This document shows, piece by piece, positions 12,960 through 24,198 of a DNA stretch of 64,000 nt (position 1 is its first letter; each line of letters starts with the position of its first letter). The stretch lies in assembly GCA_963556695.1 (NCBI GenBank), contig CAUWAG010000018.1, forward strand, positions 2,728,001-2,792,000. The letters are read 5' to 3'. The notes under the pieces were generated by a model. It ran no database searches. It was not told the DNA's origin and saw only the letters and a program-made list of their open reading frames with translations. The translations under genes were made by a program, and so were the position numbers. The DNA is from Anthostomella pinea. Lineage: Eukaryota; Ascomycota; Sordariomycetes; Xylariales; Xylariaceae.

Positions 12960-14426
12960 GAGCACAACTAGGGACCGAGCCTTTAGATGCCGCATGCAGC
13001 TATGCTGGGTCACTGCTTCAGGCTTCAGCATCGCATAGACCGCCTCTTCGAACTTCCTCCCGAGTCCATGGCAAACGGGGTCGCCCCAAGGCTTCAGATG
13101 GAAAGCTCAGAGGGAGCAGATACCCGCCTCTCGGTCGACATTCTGCCAAGATGTCGCGTCAGTTTCACCCGGGACAATTTCCACGTTCTAAGTGAACTTA
13201 CCCAGATAATGTTCGGCAGCCCACCCCACGACGAATTGCCCTTCCTATGCCACCGATCCCCATCACAGTCCTCGAGGGTCAACAACCCGCCGACACTGTG
13301 GGACTTCTTTACCTCGACTGGAATCGGCGAGCCCGGCACCCAGTCCCTGAACTTCTGGCAGTAGTCGTTCAGGTCCTTCTCCGCTAGCGGCGTCAAAGCG
13401 GGCTCGAAGAGCAGGTCGCACGTTCGGGCTTCAGGATTCTCCCGTCGTTGGCCAGATGCTCCAGAGTACCTTCTTGTACGCCACGGGAGTGGTGTAGATG
13501 CCCTGCCCGCCGTGCGGCTCATTGTCTTTGTGCCAGTACTCCTCGTCGCGGTACTCGAGGCTTGCTGCGGTGCCGTCTTTGGCATCAACACGGAACGTCA
13601 TGTCACCCCGGCGAGCCTGCGTGTTGGGGTGCTTCTGCAGCTCGAAAGTCATGTCGTCGGTGTTGATCCCGAGAGGCCCTGCTAGGTTCTTCTGCATGAA
13701 CTCCTCCGTCGGCATCCCGCTGGCCCTCAGGATTAGCCGTGCGGACCAGTCTAGACCGGGCCCATACGCCCAGTCCGTGCCCGGATCGAAGAACAGAGGA
13801 AACCCGAAGTTCTTGTCCAGCGTGTCGTAGCCTTGATCGATTTCGAGCCCCTGATTTTGGCGGTACTGTAGCAGCAGGGGGAAGGTGACAGTACGCAACG
13901 CCTGAGCTGTGCGAAAGTAGATGTCTGACATCTTTGGTCAGTTCTTATCGATTTACGAAGTGCGTCTTGGGTGATTAACATACCTCAACAGGACCGGAGA
14001 CTTCGGGTCTCTCTCGATGGACTTGCCTGCCTAGTCGAAACCCGTAAGGACCTTTAGATTAGCGACTTCAGGAAGTAACTTCTCGAGGCCCTCATCAAGG
14101 CTCGCAAGACCCCTCTCGACGCATTGCAAGACCATGATGGCGGTCAGGAGCTTGGACGCGGAAGCAATGCGCATGGGCGTGTCTGGAGTCACAGGGGGTC
14201 GCTTCTCCGGAGCTTCTCCGGAGCTTCCTCGCGGAGACTGCGAACTCCATAGCTTCGTGAGATGTCGACCTTGCCTTCGTGGATTAGCTTCTACAGTAAT
14301 GTGTGTTTGGGAAGGGAGAGGGGGCTCGCGGATCGGCTTACCGGTGAGGTCCTCGACGAGTAGAGCGGCGCCTTGGATCCGGCCATCCGCAGCTGCTGCG
14401 TTGAATGTCTTGTCAATGTCTTCCAT
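12960..14426 (-). pseudogene. Beta-lactamase-fold serine hydrolase, decayed
   Basis: The family (class C beta-lactamase/EstB-like esterase) is clear. The catalytic SxxK is present as SASK after MRIA, then RHLLSHSSG, WAYGPG and GLPNIIW, followed by a C-terminal DREAG and FEEAVYAMLKPE. The reading frame is broken repeatedly. An 11-bp tandem duplication (agcttctccgg twice, near 14206-14228) shifts frame before SASK. A TAG at 14031 follows LTGFD. Frame changes are needed after HSSGVAY (about 13890), near 13455 and near 13425, and a TGA follows the last intron. Splice sites are still recognisable at three introns. The ATG at 14426 is the original start. I cannot tell whether any shorter product is made. 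Confidence 0.8.
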
Positions 14427-15406
14427 TGTTGTTGATGAGGAAGAAGACTTCAGTAGGTGATCCTGAGGGTCTTGAACAAAGAAGAACTTGCGTCAAAGGA
14501 GAGAAGTATAAGGGGTGTTGGTTTCCGAGGTCTGTTGGTCGTGGGAACGGCGGGGCGGTGCTGACAGAAAAAGTGGCCGGGCTTCCGTCCCTTGCCCATA
14601 CATGTAAGATTCGTGCAACACAGACATTACATCGAACATGGTATAATACAATTCGGGCCTGAGATGTCCCTGAGATGTCGCTTTAGAGTCACATAAGTCA
14701 TACAGTGTTATCCCAGCTTGCCCATTGTGTTTATTAAGGGCGGACGATGAGAACGAAAACGTGCGATGTGCATAGTATTACAAGAGTTAGATCTGTCTTA
14801 ATACACATGTCCGCATCTGAGACGGTCGAAATGTGCTTACATCAACTCCATTTTTTCCGGCGTCACAGTCCATCTCCAAGGGCCAAGGCCTCACTGTCGC
14901 ATATGTTCAGTCCTTGGTCTCCGCCTCCGGAGCGATTATTGTGTTAAGAGTGCGTATCTAGATGGTTCATGTGGTTGTTATTCGTGCATTTGGTGCTGAT
15001 CTTGACGATTGTGTTATTCTGAAGTCTCTGTCGGCTAGGTGGCCCCGAAATGCCCCAATGGCCCCTGAACAGTGCACTGCCACCTCCCTGACGCCACGGT
15101 GGCTTACGTGCCATTCATAAACCATTCAACACCTGTTTGGTTGTCTGCTCGAGCTTCTTCAAAGTTTCAATGCAGATCGGGCGGCACTGTCCTCTCAGGC
15201 AGGCTTCGGGAAAAAACATACCATAACCTAAGTAGCCACATTACCAACAATATTTATTCGTCCATTCTTTAACAGTGATATTGATAATATCTACTCTGCT
15301 CCATGTTAATTAATACAATATTATAATTGCTTTCTTTGGAAACTAATTTCCGCTATAATTATAAAAAGAAGGATAAATAAATATATAAGACTTCGTGTTT
15401 TTAACC

Positions 15407-15620
15407 TGTGACGGCCTGCACAGACCTTCCCACATGACAAGCGGATACTTCCCAATAGGGGAAGGATCTGACCAGAGGATCCCCTTAAAGGGGCAACCTC
15501 CCACTGTACCTATCTCTCTCTCTCTCTTCCTTTCCTCTCTAGTCTTGATATTCTCGTCAATAGAGTAATAGCTGCTTGCTGCCGGCCATGTCCCAGCTCC
15601 TCAGTACGCTCGCCGTGACA
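15407..15620. repeat. LTR-like repeat, copy 1
   Basis: A 214-bp sequence beginning TGTGACGGC and ending GCCGTGACA, nearly identical to the copy at 30374-30585. Terminal TG...CA and short inverted ends are typical of retrotransposon LTRs. Unlike copy 2, the flanks (taacc on the left, agaag on the right) are not a target duplication, so this is probably an edge of a larger decayed element or a recombined copy. Confidence 0.65.
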
Positions 15621-16141
15621 AGAAGGATCTGCAGCACCAGCCAATTCTGGTGGGCTGATAGATCCCAAATCCCGACCCACAATTATCTATCAATATGTGT
15701 GCAATGGGGCAACGCGTCCACCCCACTAACAACCCTAGTCGCCTGATGGATGTCAGATCCATCACAGACTTAATCGATAGTAAAAGCTTAAAAGCTTAAA
15801 AAGGCGCGATTAAAAGCGGTAGCAAAAATATAGATTAGATTAAACAGTAGTCCGTATGTTATAAGGTTATATCAGTTAGAAATCAATAATAAATGACTTG
15901 TTGGAACAGGCTTGAACGATCAATCATAATACTCGAGTATGGGGTCAAGGTCATGATGTTGCTGATGGTTGGATTGGGAGGTCTAGCTGGACCTGAAGGT
16001 CTGGCTAAGTGACCTCGCAATCCGGTATCTAATCACTTATCTAATCATACATGTGGGTCCTGGTATAGATGGTTTGCAGGCTGGATCGCATGGATCCAAC
16101 ATGACTGGTATTGACGTATATTTAAGATCCCGGCGGGACGA

Positions 16142-16240
16142 TGGAGACATGGGAGCTACTGCAAAAGTAAGCGCTGACAGGTTTCAAATCTGTCCCCATA
16201 CATATGTCCATGTGTGTCTGCCACGCGGTACCTACTCCGG
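16142..16240. repeat. About 100-bp direct repeat, unit 1
   Basis: Begins ggagacatgggagctactgc and includes ccatacatatgtccatgtgt. It matches a segment 290 bp downstream with a few substitutions. It lies just past the 3' end of the dioxygenase gene. Confidence 0.7.
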
Positions 16241-16431
16241 GGGGACAACCAAGCGACTCCGGCGCGTTCATGACGACTTGAACTGAAAACCTTCGTGTAC
16301 TCAAACCTTTCTGGCTCTCGTCCTCCGGCATGAACTCAACGGCTGCCTACGTTTCCATGGAGAACCATCCTCCGTACCGACCATCCATTCCAAAGGACAG
16401 TTCGGGCGAAAATACCGAGAAAGGAGAAACG

Positions 16432-16530
16432 GAGACAGGGGAGCTACTGCAAGAGCAAGCGCTGGCAGGGTTCAAGCCTGTTCCCATACATATGTCCATG
16501 TGTGTCTATCGTGCCGTACCTCATAGGTGC
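16432..16530. repeat. About 100-bp direct repeat, unit 2
   Basis: Second copy of the segment at 16142, sharing gagctactgcaa and ccatacatatgtccatgtgt. Function unknown. Confidence 0.7.
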
Positions 16531-16548
16531 TGATCCAGGCGAGACTCG

Positions 16549-18795
16549 CTACGAGTCTCCCCGGTGGACTCTGGTAGGTTTTTTCTGCGGCCTGCCTGCC
16601 TCTTCTGATCCGTCGACGGGTTCGTCAGGCTTGCGCTTGTTGCCTTCTCCTCGGAGCTCCGAGCCAAGGGACCACTCGGAGCCCGAGTTCATCGAGGCCT
16701 CGTCTTCGCTCAAAACTCCATCGTCGTCAGCAGAGTGCCCGTACCTCTCGGGCACGCGCTCGCGGTCGGACATGAGTCTCTGATCCTCTGGCAGTACGTC
16801 TTCCTGGCCTATGTCCAGGCAATCGTCTATCTCTGCCGGTTCATCAGGAACGTCCTTTCCCATCCTCGCAAAAGCCCACCGCTTGACGGCGTTGTGGGTA
16901 GTGCTGACCACTACAAAGCGACGTCCAGTCCATTTTGTAATGGAATGTCGAAGTTCTCTTCCGCGGAGAAGCTGTAAACATCCCGGTCGGCTCTCAATCT
17001 GAAGCCCTAGTTCCCGAGTGAGGAGGTCTCCACCTTGATAGTCGCCCATGGGCACAAGGGCGGCGAAGCCGTGATGCCAGTCCATTCTGTCGACGTGCTC
17101 GTAGGTCATGAGGTTGATCAGTATAGCGCGTAAGCAGAAGACTTCATTTTCTCGGCGAGTCACGAATGGCTGCTGATATACGATACCGCCCACCTCCTTC
17201 GCTACCTTGGTGTAGTCATCCAGCAAGTTCGGGTCAAGGAGCCCGAAAACAAGGCGTATCATCTCTGTACAGGCCCCAAGGGCTCCATAACGGAGATGGT
17301 ATAGGTGTTTCATCACAGTGTTTGTTTCGACTTCAGGGAATTGCGAACCTAGGTCCCTGGTGAGTCTCGGTTCGTGTTTCCCTTGGGGGTCAATGAGGCC
17401 GCAACGATGGCCAAAATGATAGGCCCCGGATTTTGCCTTCCTCAGATCGCTTTCTGGGCGACGGAAGTCAAATTCCGGGTGTTCAACCAGCCACTCCATA
17501 TAGTGTAGGCCGTGACGTGTCATGTCGGGCAGGGGAACGGGGTGTAATGTGCTGTACGTCTCCAGCGCTTGGACCGTAGCCTGCTGAACCTGTTCCGTGA
17601 GGAGCTTCGTGAAGGCGCTCGACAGCTGGAAGAGGATTACCTCGTCATCCTGATCGAGTACCATTACTAAAGCCATGTTAGCGCGATTCGCATTAAGCGC
17701 GGTAGCGTAAAGTTATCTGATGGATGTATACTCACCGATATCTGTGTCTTCGATTCTGTAGAATACGCCATTCGAAACGCCGTACTCATCGCGTTTTGCT
17801 TGGTGGTATGGGTTGAACGCGTTGACTTTGATTCCCTGCTTTGCGATCTCCAACATCTCCGTGAACGCAACGTCGCCTGTAGTGTCCTTCTCCATCTGTT
17901 GCTGCACTTCGGCTTCAAGATCCGGGTTGATGTAGAGCTGCTGATGGGCCAGGTTCCGGGCGTGCTTCCAATAGTCTTGACTCCGCCCACCAATCTGGCC
18001 ACTGCGAGCGAGGAGGACGTGTGCGGTGACCCATTGCACAACCGCCACCGTGGGTTTCGCACCATTTGCCTTCGTGATGATCGTCTCAGTCGCTTTAGAG
18101 ATGCCACATCCCGAATACGTGTTGTTAGAGATCTTGCAGTCGGAAAGTTTGACCTTGCACACGGTTTGACCGTGCAAGCTGAATCTCTCTATAGTCCGAT
18201 TGTGCTCAGTCTGGGTATCAACATTCCCGCCATCAGTGATCTCGTCGGAAGCTTGGGCCTTGATACTTGCGATATCTTCGGAGAGACGAACGATGGAGGG
18301 CTTCTCATGATCAATGTGTGTCGATTGCTCTATGTCCGGAACAATCAGGGATTCGTCCCCAGGGAAACCGATGTTTGCCCACGAGTTGTGTTTCCCACCA
18401 AATGCCAGACCTCTGTGTCTTGGCCAGGCTCCCGTTCCATCGTACATGGATTTCAGAGGCAGCATGAAGTCTGGAATATCACCAAATAGGTGCCCATCCG
18501 ATCTCGGCGTGGCCATGTCGATGCTCTCTGGGGCTGCTTGCTCACGGAGCTCGGGCGAGGCCTGAGTGGCGAGGCTTATGGTAGGGACTGCTTCGCAGGA
18601 GTTGCTCTCGGCTCTCTGTCTTGGTGAATTGCGACGGGCAGCATCCTTGACGTGCTGGTCGACCAGGCCATGCAATGCAAGCCTTGCTAGCCTGAGCGCT
18701 GCTACGTCGTTCTCGGTAGACCTTTCTTGGAGAGGGCCTTCGTTGGGATACCGCGGGGGGCGCATTGCCTGAGCTGCTGGTTCCATTGTTGACAT
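16549..18795 (-). CDS. 2OG-Fe(II) dioxygenase with TET/JBP-like domain
   Basis: Predicted 725 aa from two exons (18795-17736, 17666-16549) with a 69-bp intron (GTGAGT, GCTAAC branch, TTTAG). The C-terminal half carries the iron ligands as H-V-D (His544, Asp546) and a distal His594 in RGRELRHSI, followed by the 2OG-binding type Arg in TGRRF. The GDYQGGDL strand and the RPG turn before the distal His match the order of TET/JBP nucleic-acid base dioxygenases and related fungal proteins. The N-terminal 350 residues are polar with no domain I can name. The tail is acidic/basic (SEDEAS, NKRKPDEP), suggesting a nuclear protein. The substrate is not known. DNA or RNA modified bases are an inference from the fold. 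Confidence 0.7.
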
Positions 18796-19219
18796 GGTTC
18801 GTAACTGATCCACGACGTCAAGGGAATGCGGTGGGCTGATGAGTGAAGATAGATAGATGCAGGATCAATGAATGAGGGCGAGTGTTAGGGCAAAAGAGCC
18901 AAGATGATTTCTGAGATGCCACAAGTTGAATCTCGCAGTGGTCAATTCGGGAACGATTGACGGCAAGATAGATATCGCGTAGTACCGATCAAGTTGAGGT
19001 TGGAGGGAATTGGTAGAATGGCACTCGTGAAGAACAGAAGTGGGACTTGTGTGTGGTGTATTGGCAATGCTGTGTTTGGTTACATGGCAACCAAATTCAG
19101 CCTCACTGCGTTTGCTTGTCTCCTCAGGGACCCGCGCCTGCTTGACCTTAGATTAGGTCCCTACTTACCTACACTACCTACTTAGGTATGCATGTTTCTG
19201 ACTTTAATCTTTGAAGTGC
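18796..19219. other. Upstream region of the dioxygenase gene
   Basis: Probable promoter. No gene or repeat recognised. Confidence 0.4.
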
Positions 19220-19233
19220 CTGAGCTCCCTGGT

Positions 19234-19446
19234 TTGTTTTGTTTGTTTGTTTGTTTGTTTTGTATTTAACGTGGGGGATTGCTCCTCAGTAGTGCAAACC
19301 ACGCCTCCCAGAGCCTCTGCATCGCAGGGTTGTGGAGGTATCAAGATAATAAGTACAGTCAGTCCCGCTCACGAGCCCATCCCCGTTGTTGCGGCGGTAT
19401 GACCTTGGGTCATCCATCTGGTCCTTCAAGAACAGCTATCTATCGT
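19234..19446 (-). mobile_element. 5'-truncated LINE fragment (3' end only)
   Basis: 213 bp matching the last part of the LINE at 43465, in minus orientation, starting with the (TTTG)n tail complement. It is flanked by the perfect 14-bp direct repeat ctgagctccctggt at 19220-19233 and 19447-19460, so it is an independent, heavily truncated retrotransposition event. Confidence 0.85.
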
Positions 19447-19460
19447 CTGAGCTCCCTGGT

Positions 19461-20390
19461 ATTACCTGCGCATCAGCACATTCGGACCTGCTCCCCTCCA
19501 CCGGCTCCGAATCCTCTCGATCTGTGAAACCATAGCGATGCAAGCCCCGTATGGTCATGTTTATCTTCGACGAGCATTATGCTCCTATGGTTTTCTCAAC
19601 ACCGTCAAGGTTTGCATGTGGTTCTAGGCTTGTTGTCGGGAGCTGTTTGCGTCGCTGTAAATGAAAGGAAGGATCCGGGGGACCTCGTTTTCCCAGGTAC
19701 GTACGGAGCATATCTACCAGACCAGTTGAAGGTTGTTGTTTCCTATTCTTCCCACGGCCCAAGGATGTATTCAAGTTAGGTGATGCGCTGGGACCTAGTC
19801 ATCATTGATTCGTTGCATTACAGCATGCACCGGTAAGGCGCACGATTGTGGCATCACTTGATCAACGCTTCGCCCACGTGCTGGTGCTGAAACACTTGCA
19901 AGTTGATCTTCTAATTGAGAGAGTGCGTTATGTGGACTTTCAATCCGCATGACCCTTACACACGAGACAATTACTCAGTCATCCGGACTAACCATAACCC
20001 CAACCCGGAACCACTAACCCGTATATTACCCAACCTTAACCGTTTGTACCCCGGAAGGCTAACTCTACGACGATATTTTCTTTGAATTATTTGAACACGG
20101 TATATTCTAGCTATGTATACCTACATCAAAATCCTGGCGATGGAAGGTTACAATCGAACGGTAACGCGTCATACCGAGCATTATGCGGCTAGTCCGTGGT
20201 ACCGTCGGATTAAGGACTGTACCGTCGGCATAAAGATTCCGGGATGCGGAGATCTAGTTGGGGGCGAAAGCTGCCAACCAAAATGCCTCCCGTGATGGTA
20301 CGAGCCACCAGTATTGATACCTACCGAATTGCCCTGACAAACATTCGTCAAGTTCTTCATTACAGACCGCCACGAATTCATAACTCCACC
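19461..20390. other. Intergenic and GST promoter
   Basis: No gene found. An in-frame ATG at 20282 could extend the GST N-terminus, but the ATG at 20391 has the better context. Confidence 0.4.
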
Positions 20391-21534
20391 ATGGCTTACG
20401 CGAACCAGCCCAACACGGCTTACGCGAACCAGCCGGTCCATGCCGGCCCAGATGACTCTTGGCACGGATTTGTGGCGCCAGGTACACGATTCGCCCCGGA
20501 GGTCGGGCGTTATCATCTGTACATCGGCTTGTTCTGCCCCTTTGCGCACCGGGTGAACCTAGTGCGCGTGCTCAACGGACTCGAATCGGCTCTCCCGCTT
20601 TCAATTGTGAAGGCATACCCAAAGGGCGACGAGAAGGGCTGGCCCGGTTGGCAATTCCCCGGTGCCAACGGCCCAGATGACACTTATGAGGGGTCAACGC
20701 CGGACAACCTGTTCCTCTCCAAGTATCTCCACGAGGTCTACTTCCGGGCCGATAAGGACTACAAGGGGAGGTACAGCGTTCCCGTGCTGTGGGATGCGAC
20801 CGAACAGACCATCGTGAACAACGAGAGCTTGGAGATGATGCGATGGATGCAAACGGGCTTCAACGAGGTCTTGCCACAGGGCAGCGCCGAGAGGAACTTG
20901 ACTCTGTACCCAGAGCACCTTCGGGCCAAGATCGATGAGGTCAGCGAGTGGATGATGCGAGACCTCAACACCGGCGTCTACAAGACTGGATTCGCTCAGG
21001 ATCAGGCATCGTACGAGAAGAATGTCATCCCGGTGTTCGCGGCGCTGAATCAGCTGGAGAAGCTCATTCACTTTTACGGCGGTCCGTACATCCTTGGGAA
21101 GGAGATGACTGAGCTCGACATCCTCGCGTATGTTACCATCGTCCGGTTCGATGTTGTCTACGTGCAGCACTTCAAATGCAACCTCGGGACCGTCCGTGGC
21201 AGCTATCCGGTCATACATGAGTGGTTGAAGAATCTGCACTGGAATGTCAAGGGTTTCCGGGAGACCACCAACTTCAAACACATCAAGGAAAACGTGAGTG
21301 TTGCCTCCTTGGTGAGGACATTCTTGCAGTCCACTGACTTCCATCCAGTACACGAAGAGCCACCAGAAGATCAACCCCTTGGCGATCACGCCGTTGGGTC
21401 CCTTTCCGGACATCGAGAGTAGCGTCAACCTTGACTTCAGAGGGATTGACCCGGGTGCTGTGACACACCCAGATGTGCTGGAGCGACAACAGATCTTCCC
21501 AAAGGTTTGGGCGGAGTTGGTGGGCGAAGAATGA
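20391..21534 (+). CDS. Glutathione S-transferase, ECM4/glutathionyl-hydroquinone reductase type
   Basis: Predicted 362 aa from exons 20391-21293 and 21349-21534, joined by a 55-bp intron (GTGAGT, CACTGAC branch, ATCCAG). The thioredoxin-fold domain has the catalytic Cys49 in LFCPFAHR, the CPx[AS]xR form of Xi-class enzymes that reduce glutathionyl-hydroquinones. The helical domain follows, with ELDILAYVTIVRFD and a C-terminal YTKSHQKINP segment that is conserved in the family and fixes the splice site. The start lies in CCACCATGG. Residues 2-15 contain a small AYANQP duplication. Likely a cytosolic detoxification enzyme. Confidence 0.9.
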
Positions 21535-21802
21535 TTGAGCATTGATGGATTGTGAAGCTGTCATCGCTGCCAAACTCCGATAGCAAACACCTTATCATAG
21601 TGAGGATAAACACTGGATGAATGACTCTTCGAGAATAGCGGTGAAATGGAGCCTGTTGGTTCCAGGGATGCTGCGGGTGCAGCCAACATGCCATGCTGTC
21701 ATGCGGAGAAGCTGGCCTAGACTGACGTCGAACTGTCGAACCTGAGGCCACTCACCTGTGATCTCCATACGCTGCGCATGCTAATCATCACCGATCCTAT
21801 CA

Positions 21803-23637
21803 ATGAACATGTTTTCAGGTAGTCGCTTTGGCGACTATCTCAAATTACTCTTCAGTGGCAGATTGAGCTCACTCCTAGCGTTCGTCGTCATCGTATGCGG
21901 TGTCGCACGCCTCGTCTCCTTCGCAATTCGACGAGCTCGCGAGTACAAGGTTGTGCAACACACAGGAATGACTTCACCTCATAGTACTCGACTGACGATG
22001 ATTAGGTCGACAGCACATTGGGGCGTTTGCATGGATGTCAGCTGCCCCCTGAGCTGCCAAAGCGGTGGCCACTAGGCATTGACAGGATCAAGGAACTTTG
22101 GGACTCCGATGCCGGAGGTCCGCTGCTCGCTTTCCTCTGCTCGATCGCGAAGGACTACGAGCCTCGTAACAACTTGTCACAGTATCTGCTGTTTGGCCCT
22201 CGAGCTTTTCACGTCTTAAATCCGAAGAATCTAGAGGCTGTCCTGTCCACCAACTTGAAAGGTATCAACTTACCTTGCACTGACGACTGAAAGTATGTTG
22301 ATAGGGGCTGATCGATGCGATACAGACTACGGGTTCGGATGCCGTCCAGCGGTCTTCGCTCCCTTACTGGGAAACGGCATCTTCCCCCAAGAAGGTCCAG
22401 CATGGAAGCATTCGAGGGAGCTCCTCAGAAAGCAGTTCGCTCGTACACAGTACCAGAAGCTCGACCACTTCAAAGAGCATGTGGACAACCTGATAGCGTG
22501 CATTCCATCAAACGGTGAGGTCGACCTCCAACCGCTCTTCTTCAATTTGACCTTAGACACCACGACTGCATTGTTATTCGGACGCTCTGTGTATAGCCTC
22601 AGAGCCGGCATCGGCCAGGCAGCCGAGAACTTGGATTTTGCGGAGAGTTTCACATCGCTCAGGAAGGACTGGCGAAGCGCTTTCGCATCGCGCCATTCCA
22701 CTTTCTCTACAGCCCTGCGAGATTTCGGCGGGCTTGTCATGCTGTTCATAGCTTCGTCGAGAAGTACATTGATGAACGGCAACTGAGCCGGGCTAAGAAA
22801 TCAGATGGTCTTCCATCCGGCTTCGTTGACCAACTTGCTAAAGAATCGGAGAGCTTGACAGAAGTGCGAGATCAGCTCCTCAACATCCTCCTCGCTGGGA
22901 GGGACACGACTGCTTGCTGCCTGTCCTGGACCTTGTACGAGAGTGACACCCCCATGACTTCGTGACGCTAACTCATCATACAGCCGAATTCTTGTTCGAC
23001 ACCCGCGGGTGATGGATCGATTGCGACGTGAAGTGGCTGAGGTTCTGGGAGACTCTACGAGCCCGACTCGAGAGTAAGTTCGAAGAATGCCTATCCTCTC
23101 CTGCGTCGTCAGAGAGTGTACGTGCTGTCCTCGAAGCTCCCTACTTATCACTCGCTTACCGTAGCCATGAAAGCCCTCCGTCTATACGCCCCAGTACCCC
23201 TCAACAACCGCGAAGCCGTCCGAACCACCATCCTCCCCACAGGCGGAGGACCAGACGGCAGCTCCCCGATGCTCGTACGAAAAGGCGAGCTCGTCGTCTT
23301 CTCGCAGTACGTAAACTCGAGGATGAAGAGCATATACGGACCAGACGCAGACGACTTCCGCCCCGAACGGTGGGAGACCGGGGAACTTGCAGATATCGGC
23401 TGGGCGTACTTTCCCTTCAATGGTGGTCCGAGGCAGTGTCTGGGCGAGGACTTCGCGCTCATGGAGGTCTACTACACGACTGTGCGGCTGCTGCAGACGT
23501 TTCCGGTCATCAGATTGCCGGATGGGGAGGGCGTGGAGCCGGTTGGGATGGAGAGGCAGCGGTTGACGCTGGTTTTGTCAAGTCCTGATGGGTGTAGCGT
23601 TTCTACTGCGCAGGGTGATACCCATATACCTCAGTAA
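21803..23637 (+). pseudogene. Cytochrome P450, CYP52-like, with one frameshift and one stop
   Basis: Five exons (21803-21949, 22006-22261, 22326-22934, 22984-23117, 23174-23637). An N-terminal membrane anchor is followed by PLLGNGIF, the I-helix LLAGRDTTA, the K-helix ESLR, PERW, and the heme loop FNGGPRQCLG. Two lesions interrupt it. One base is missing near 22647, where FAES should run into FHIAQEGLAKRF. A TAA at 23073 sits where TRE*VRRMP expects a residue, consistent with CAA to TAA. With one base added the exons sum to 537 codons, a normal P450 size. All catalytic motifs survive, so inactivation is recent or the lesions are assembly errors. CYP52-type enzymes hydroxylate alkanes or fatty acids. 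Confidence 0.75.
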
Positions 23638-24198
23638 TCATGGGTTAGTGCCTGTTCGGGTCTATATACTACCTCGCTCTCTCGTCATTACAGAAAGTGT
23701 GTTCGTTTGGTCAAGTTGAAATGGATGTTGACTCCTCCAAGTGGCAGCTGGATTCAACAAGGTGCTCCATGGTTCCGGGACCCCGCCCCAAAGTAGCTCC
23801 TTCCTTCTACTACCTGCAGGTGGGTGACACTGTTGTTTCGGTGGTAAACTGGCAGCTACCTGCTTTAAGGTAGGTGGTGCCTGCCTGGGATGACTTTGAG
23901 GTACGGTGTACCTCCACTAGACGTCCACTGGCATTGAGAACATCTTCTCGCAAAACTCATCTGAGTCATCTCATCCTCTCAGCACAGCTTCGGTAGAACT
24001 CAACCGCAGCAAGCCTCCCGACCTTCTCTAGAGGTAGAGGCGCAACCTCGCGTGGAGCTCTGCGCATATTATCCATCTTGACGCAAGGAGACACCTCGTT
24101 ATCGATTTCGCCTCGTCTTTCGCCTCCCACCTTCCACATATCCGCCACCTCTCGGATCCTCACATGCACTTCGCGCCGACCTGTGACGAGCCCCAACG
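23638..24198. other. Intergenic, P450 to BTB gene
   Basis: No gene seen. 23780-23920 contains repeated ctacctgc/aggtaggt words, low-complexity only. Confidence 0.4.

Larger units (their letters stand above)
14427..16548. other. AT-rich intergenic block with LTR remnant
   Basis: No gene seen. 15240-15400 and 15770-15870 are very AT-rich, with runs of taaaagcttaaaa. The block contains an LTR-like repeat (15407-15620) and a pair of similar 100-bp segments (16142-16240 and 16432-16530). Confidence 0.5.

Noticed and set aside
19985..20045. Telomere-like CCCTAA-type repeats
   Set aside because: The stretch has aacc/ccaac words but no regular unit.
20244..20390. Longer GST starting upstream
   Set aside because: The added residues include no recognisable targeting signal, the first codon of the long frame is weak, and the CCACCATGG at 20391 fits better.
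23118..23173. Loss of the P450 ExxR motif (reads KALR in the direct frame)
   Set aside because: Using the donor at 23118 and acceptor at 23173 gives ESLR in frame, so the motif is intact.
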